From contig CAMTMK010000007.1 of NCBI GenBank assembly GCA_947073645.1, positions 1 to 64,000 on the forward strand: a DNA stretch of 64,000 nucleotides, read 5' to 3'. Below the pieces are notes generated by a model. The model searched no databases. It was not told where the DNA came from and saw nothing but the letters and a program-made list of their open reading frames with translations. Below are positions 61,723 through 64,000 of this stretch, piece after piece (the first letter of the stretch is position 1; each line of letters opens with the position of its first letter). The DNA is from an uncultured bacterium. Its GTDB lineage: Bacteria; Cyanobacteriota; Vampirovibrionia; Gastranaerophilales; Gastranaerophilaceae. The position numbers and the translations under genes were made by a program.

Positions 61723-62902
61723 ATTCATCAATTCTTTTCCCACCAGGCATACCATCAGGAGCGGGTAAAAACACCCCCTGATCTGTTTTCCAAGCACGAC
61801 GTCCATCTTCCAGAGTAATTCGTTCAAGATTAGTATATCTTGTATAATTTCTTTGAAAAAACGAATTTTCTCCACAAGGACCATCTGTCCAATCCTGCAT
61901 GACTGTTTTATATTTATCAAGCATTTTGTTTAAAAATGAATAACTCAATCCTAAATCTGTATATTCTTGTTCTTCTGGTTTATCTAATATATTAAATGTT
62001 GCGTGCCACGCATCAGTTCCAAATTCAGGAGCATCTTTAAAGTTATCTCTAACGCGAGGCATACCATACCGTGTTTCAATTTCTGTCATTCTATCATCCA
62101 TACTTGTTAACTGTGCATCATATCCTTGATAAGTAGTATCATTTGCCAGAAATTCCTCAAGCTGCTCGTCTGTAAGTGGACCTTGTACCGGTGCTACCGA
62201 TTCAGGCATACCTCTTGCAACAATAGCATCATATTCCGGATTTTCACCTCTTGGCGGACCTGTAACAAGAGGTGTTTCAGGTTCATTTGCAACTACCACT
62301 GTCGCAGGCTCTTTCAAAGAATCCGGGCTAATCGGCTGTCCATCTTTTTTGAATGCCGGAACAATTGTTCCGTTTGACATAACAAACGAGACTTCAACTC
62401 CTTCTGGTAATGGCTTACCTAATGCTTGTTGTACAAGGACATCAGCCTGTGCTTTAGTTATTCCTGCACCGCCAGTAACAGCAACAGTATCCTCTTCAAC
62501 TTCAGATATTTCATCAGAGACAACATCAGTAGTATCAACGTCAACGTCAGTATCACCTTCTGAAACAGCAACTTCAGCCTGTACAGTTTGTTCTTCCACT
62601 GGTGCTGACGCAGTACCAGTAAGCAATTGAACTATTTTATTCCAAACATCTTGAGCAAGTTCAATAACTTGATTTGCCATCACTTTAAAATCAGTTTTCC
62701 AGTTTGCACTGTCATTAAGTTTCTCAATATCATCGCCATCGGTATAAATCTGCGAACCACTTTCTTGTGCAGTTTTTACCTCAGTCATAACTTGCTGCCA
62801 TACTGACAAAGTATTATTGGAAATTGTTCCGCCATCTGCTTGAACTTTTGCCTTTATTGCCTGTGTAATACCTTGACCGTTAGAAACATTAATTTGAACC
62901 AT
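61721..62902 (-). CDS. Acidic multi-part protein of unknown function
   Basis: A 393-residue protein starting MVQINVSNGQGITQAIKAKV, not recognised. Residues about 1-95 are helical with Trp (WQQVMTEVKTA, DVWNKIVQLLTG). Residues about 100-150 form a very acidic linker (EGDTDVDVDTTDVVSDE). GITKAQADVLVQQALGKPLP and VSFVMSNGTIVPAF follow. The C-terminal part (about 265-393) is Tyr/Asp-rich and ends GMPGGKRIDE. No signal peptide or membrane helix. GGAGAG precedes the ATG at 62902; an upstream in-frame start (62956) lacks support. Its low-complexity, soluble style resembles the small proteins at 17729-18331. Confidence 0.7.
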   Translation of the reverse strand: MVQINVSNGQGITQAIKAKVQADGGTISNNTLSVWQQVMTEVKTAQESGSQIYTDGDDIEKLNDSANWKTDFKVMANQVIELAQDVWNKIVQLLTGTASAPVEEQTVQAEVAVSEGDTDVDVDTTDVVSDEISEVEEDTVAVTGGAGITKAQADVLVQQALGKPLPEGVEVSFVMSNGTIVPAFKKDGQPISPDSLKEPATVVVANEPETPLVTGPPRGENPEYDAIVARGMPESVAPVQGPLTDEQLEEFLANDTTYQGYDAQLTSMDDRMTEIETRYGMPRVRDNFKDAPEFGTDAWHATFNILDKPEEQEYTDLGLSYSFLNKMLDKYKTVMQDWTDGPCGENSFFQRNYTRYTNLERITLEDGRRAWKTDQGVFLPAPDGMPGGKRIDE

Positions 62903-62984
62903 AAGCTCTCCGTTTTTATACTCTCTTTTATTTATAAAAACATAGAACCGTAACAAATTTCAGTTCAAGGCATACGGGTACAGG

Positions 62985-63008
62985 TATGCTATGCTATGCT
63001 ATGCTATG
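62985..63008. repeat. Pentanucleotide tandem repeat (TATGC)4-TATG
   Basis: Four full copies of TATGC plus four bases, about 80-105 nt upstream of the acidic protein gene (start 62902), between it and cysK. Short tandem repeats in this position can change promoter spacing, but the promoter here is not identified. Confidence 0.85.
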
Positions 63009-63055
63009 AGCGATTTTAGATCCAATTAAGAAATAAGTAAAATATTTACAAAAGT

Positions 63056-63958
63056 TTACAAAACACTTAAATATCTTTCACCCGTATCAGGCAATATTGC
63101 AACAATAACTTTTCCCGCATTCTGTTTAGAATACTCAATTGCTGTATATAATGAAGCACCTGATGAAATACCGCACAATATACCTTCTTGTACAGCACAG
63201 CGTCTTGCTGTTTCTAAAGCATCTTCATTTGAAACAGTAAAAATTTCATCAACCACACTTCTATCAAAATTATCCGGAACAAAATTTGCACCGATACCTT
63301 GAATTTTATGAGGTCCGGCCTGACCGTTTGACAGCAATGGAGATGATAGAGGTTCTACCGCTACTGCTTTAATATCAGGATTCTTTGCCTTTAATGCTCT
63401 TGCAATACCCGAAATTGTACCACCTGTGCCAACACCTGCGATAATAACATCAACTTTGCCGTCTGTATCTCTCCAAATTTCTTCTGCAGTAGTAAGCATA
63501 TGAATTTCAGGATTAGCAGGATTTGCAAACTGTTGAGGAATAAACGAATTTTTTATTTCCTTATGAAGTTCGTTAGCTTTATCAACAGCGCCTTGCATAC
63601 CTTTTGCGCCTTCCGTTAAAACTAGTTCCGCGCCATAAGCTTTTAACAATTTTCGACGTTCTTCACTCATCGTTTCAGGCATAGTCAAAATCATATGATA
63701 ACCTTTGACTGCACAGACCATAGCAAGTCCTATACCTGTATTCCCGCTTGTTGGTTCAATTATAACAGTATCCTTATTTATAACCCCTTTTTTCTCGGCA
63801 TCTTCAATCATATTAAGAGCAGGACGGTCTTTCACCGAGCCTGCGGGATTAAAACTTTCAACCTTTGCAAGAACTGTTGATTTTCCCGTATTCAATTTGT
63901 TTATTTTCACTAACGGAGTATTTCCGATTAAATCTAATATATTTTCTGCAACTTTCAT
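63056..63958 (-). CDS. cysK: Cysteine synthase A (O-acetylserine sulfhydrylase)
   Basis: A 300-residue PLP enzyme making cysteine from O-acetylserine and sulfide. [17 protein letters not shown] begins it. [18 protein letters not shown] carries the Schiff-base Lys, [14 protein letters not shown] the substrate loop and [15 protein letters not shown] the phosphate loop. [13 protein letters not shown] and CGISSGAS follow. Length is standard. The promoter TTGATT, 17 nt, TAATAT and 6 nt precedes the ATG, so the message is probably leaderless. Confidence 0.97.
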   Translation of the reverse strand: MKVAENILDLIGNTPLVKINKLNTGKSTVLAKVESFNPAGSVKDRPALNMIEDAEKKGVINKDTVIIEPTSGNTGIGLAMVCAVKGYHMILTMPETMSEERRKLLKAYGAELVLTEGAKGMQGAVDKANELHKEIKNSFIPQQFANPANPEIHMLTTAEEIWRDTDGKVDVIIAGVGTGGTISGIARALKAKNPDIKAVAVEPLSSPLLSNGQAGPHKIQGIGANFVPDNFDRSVVDEIFTVSNEDALETARRCAVQEGILCGISSGASLYTAIEYSKQNAGKVIVAILPDTGERYLSVL

Positions 63959-63964
63959 ACTCTA

Positions 63965-63993
63965 ATATTAAAAAAGGGCTGATAAAAAATCAA
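63965..63993 (-). promoter_or_regulatory. Leaderless promoter of cysK
   Basis: On the minus strand TTGATT (63993-63988), 17 nt, TAATAT (63970-63965), 6 nt, ATG at 63958. It overlaps a terminator hairpin for the upstream gene. Confidence 0.55.
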
Positions 63994-63999
63994 CCCTTT
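63971..63999 (-). terminator. Terminator of a gene beyond the right edge
   Basis: On the minus strand AAGGGTTGAT, loop, ATCAGCCC then six T. It ends an unseen minus-strand gene lying to the right and overlaps the cysK promoter. Confidence 0.65.
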
Positions 64000-64000
64000 A

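Overview
The window reads as one AT-rich chromosomal contig from a diderm (Gram-negative-type) bacterium. Lipid A and LPS genes (lpxI, lpxB, waaA, a heptose kinase, an O-antigen ligase-like gene, an LptD-like protein), an EnvC-like M23 protein, ComEC and prepilins with the N-terminal pattern (A/G)FTLAEVL.TLGIIGVV point that way. These features, DUF4330 and several large proteins without recognisable domains fit the gut lineage Gastranaerophilales (Vampirovibrionia/'Melainabacteria', the non-photosynthetic relatives of Cyanobacteria). The lineage is an inference from memory of such proteins, not a database result. Genes are tightly packed and several convergent pairs overlap at their 3' ends.

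Layout. 1-4.4 kb: 5' part of glmS, a small XRE regulator facing a palindromic operator, a large Cys-rich prepilin-like protein and two secreted proteins (one M48-like). 4.4-10.2 kb: clpB, tRNA-Glu, a double TonB_C protein, a compact divergent promoter with a tiny leaderless ORF, and a large unrecognised protein. 10.2-13.5 kb: an XRE/small-protein divergent pair, a flavoprotein, folK, and a putative metallopeptidase split at a poly-C tract. 13.5-17.7 kb: a surface-sugar cluster (heptose kinase, DUF4330, O-antigen ligase, DegT aminotransferase). 17.7-21.7 kb: two unknown small genes, a structured intergenic region, rsmG and a STAND-like ATPase with TPRs. 21.8-32.4 kb: a mostly co-directional run with M23 peptidase, LptD-like protein, aldolase, lpxI, lpxB, dGTPase, WecG/TagA glycosyltransferase, an N-terminal transketolase half and a YhcH protein. 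32.4-41.1 kb: an unknown protein, a uridine-kinase-like protein, an orphan histidine kinase, tRNA-Leu, waaA, a phosphoesterase and ispG. 41.2-49.1 kb: secreted proteins, a GHL10 protein, comEC, pyrF, a frame-disrupted prepilin gene and rmuC. 49.3-59.6 kb: a response regulator/kinase pair, a 1139-residue repeat protein, mgtC, a peptide ABC importer without its ATPases and a second frame-disrupted prepilin gene. 59.7-64 kb: groESL, an unknown acidic protein and cysK.

Main observations. (1) Three poly-C tracts (C10, C11, C10) lie in coding sequence of an otherwise AT-rich region. One breaks a prepilin gene that C10 would restore, one separates two ORFs that C11 would fuse into a HEXXH metallopeptidase, and one lies in frame in the 1139-residue protein. 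They look like contingency (phase-variable) loci. (2) Many genes have a -10 hexamer exactly 6 nt before the ATG, usually with a good -35 at 17 nt spacing. This implies leaderless mRNAs for folK, pyrF, cysK, the WecG/TagA gene and others. (3) There are several candidate structured RNAs and tiny ORFs between genes. (4) The 1139-residue protein is built from three diverged copies of one membrane-associated unit.
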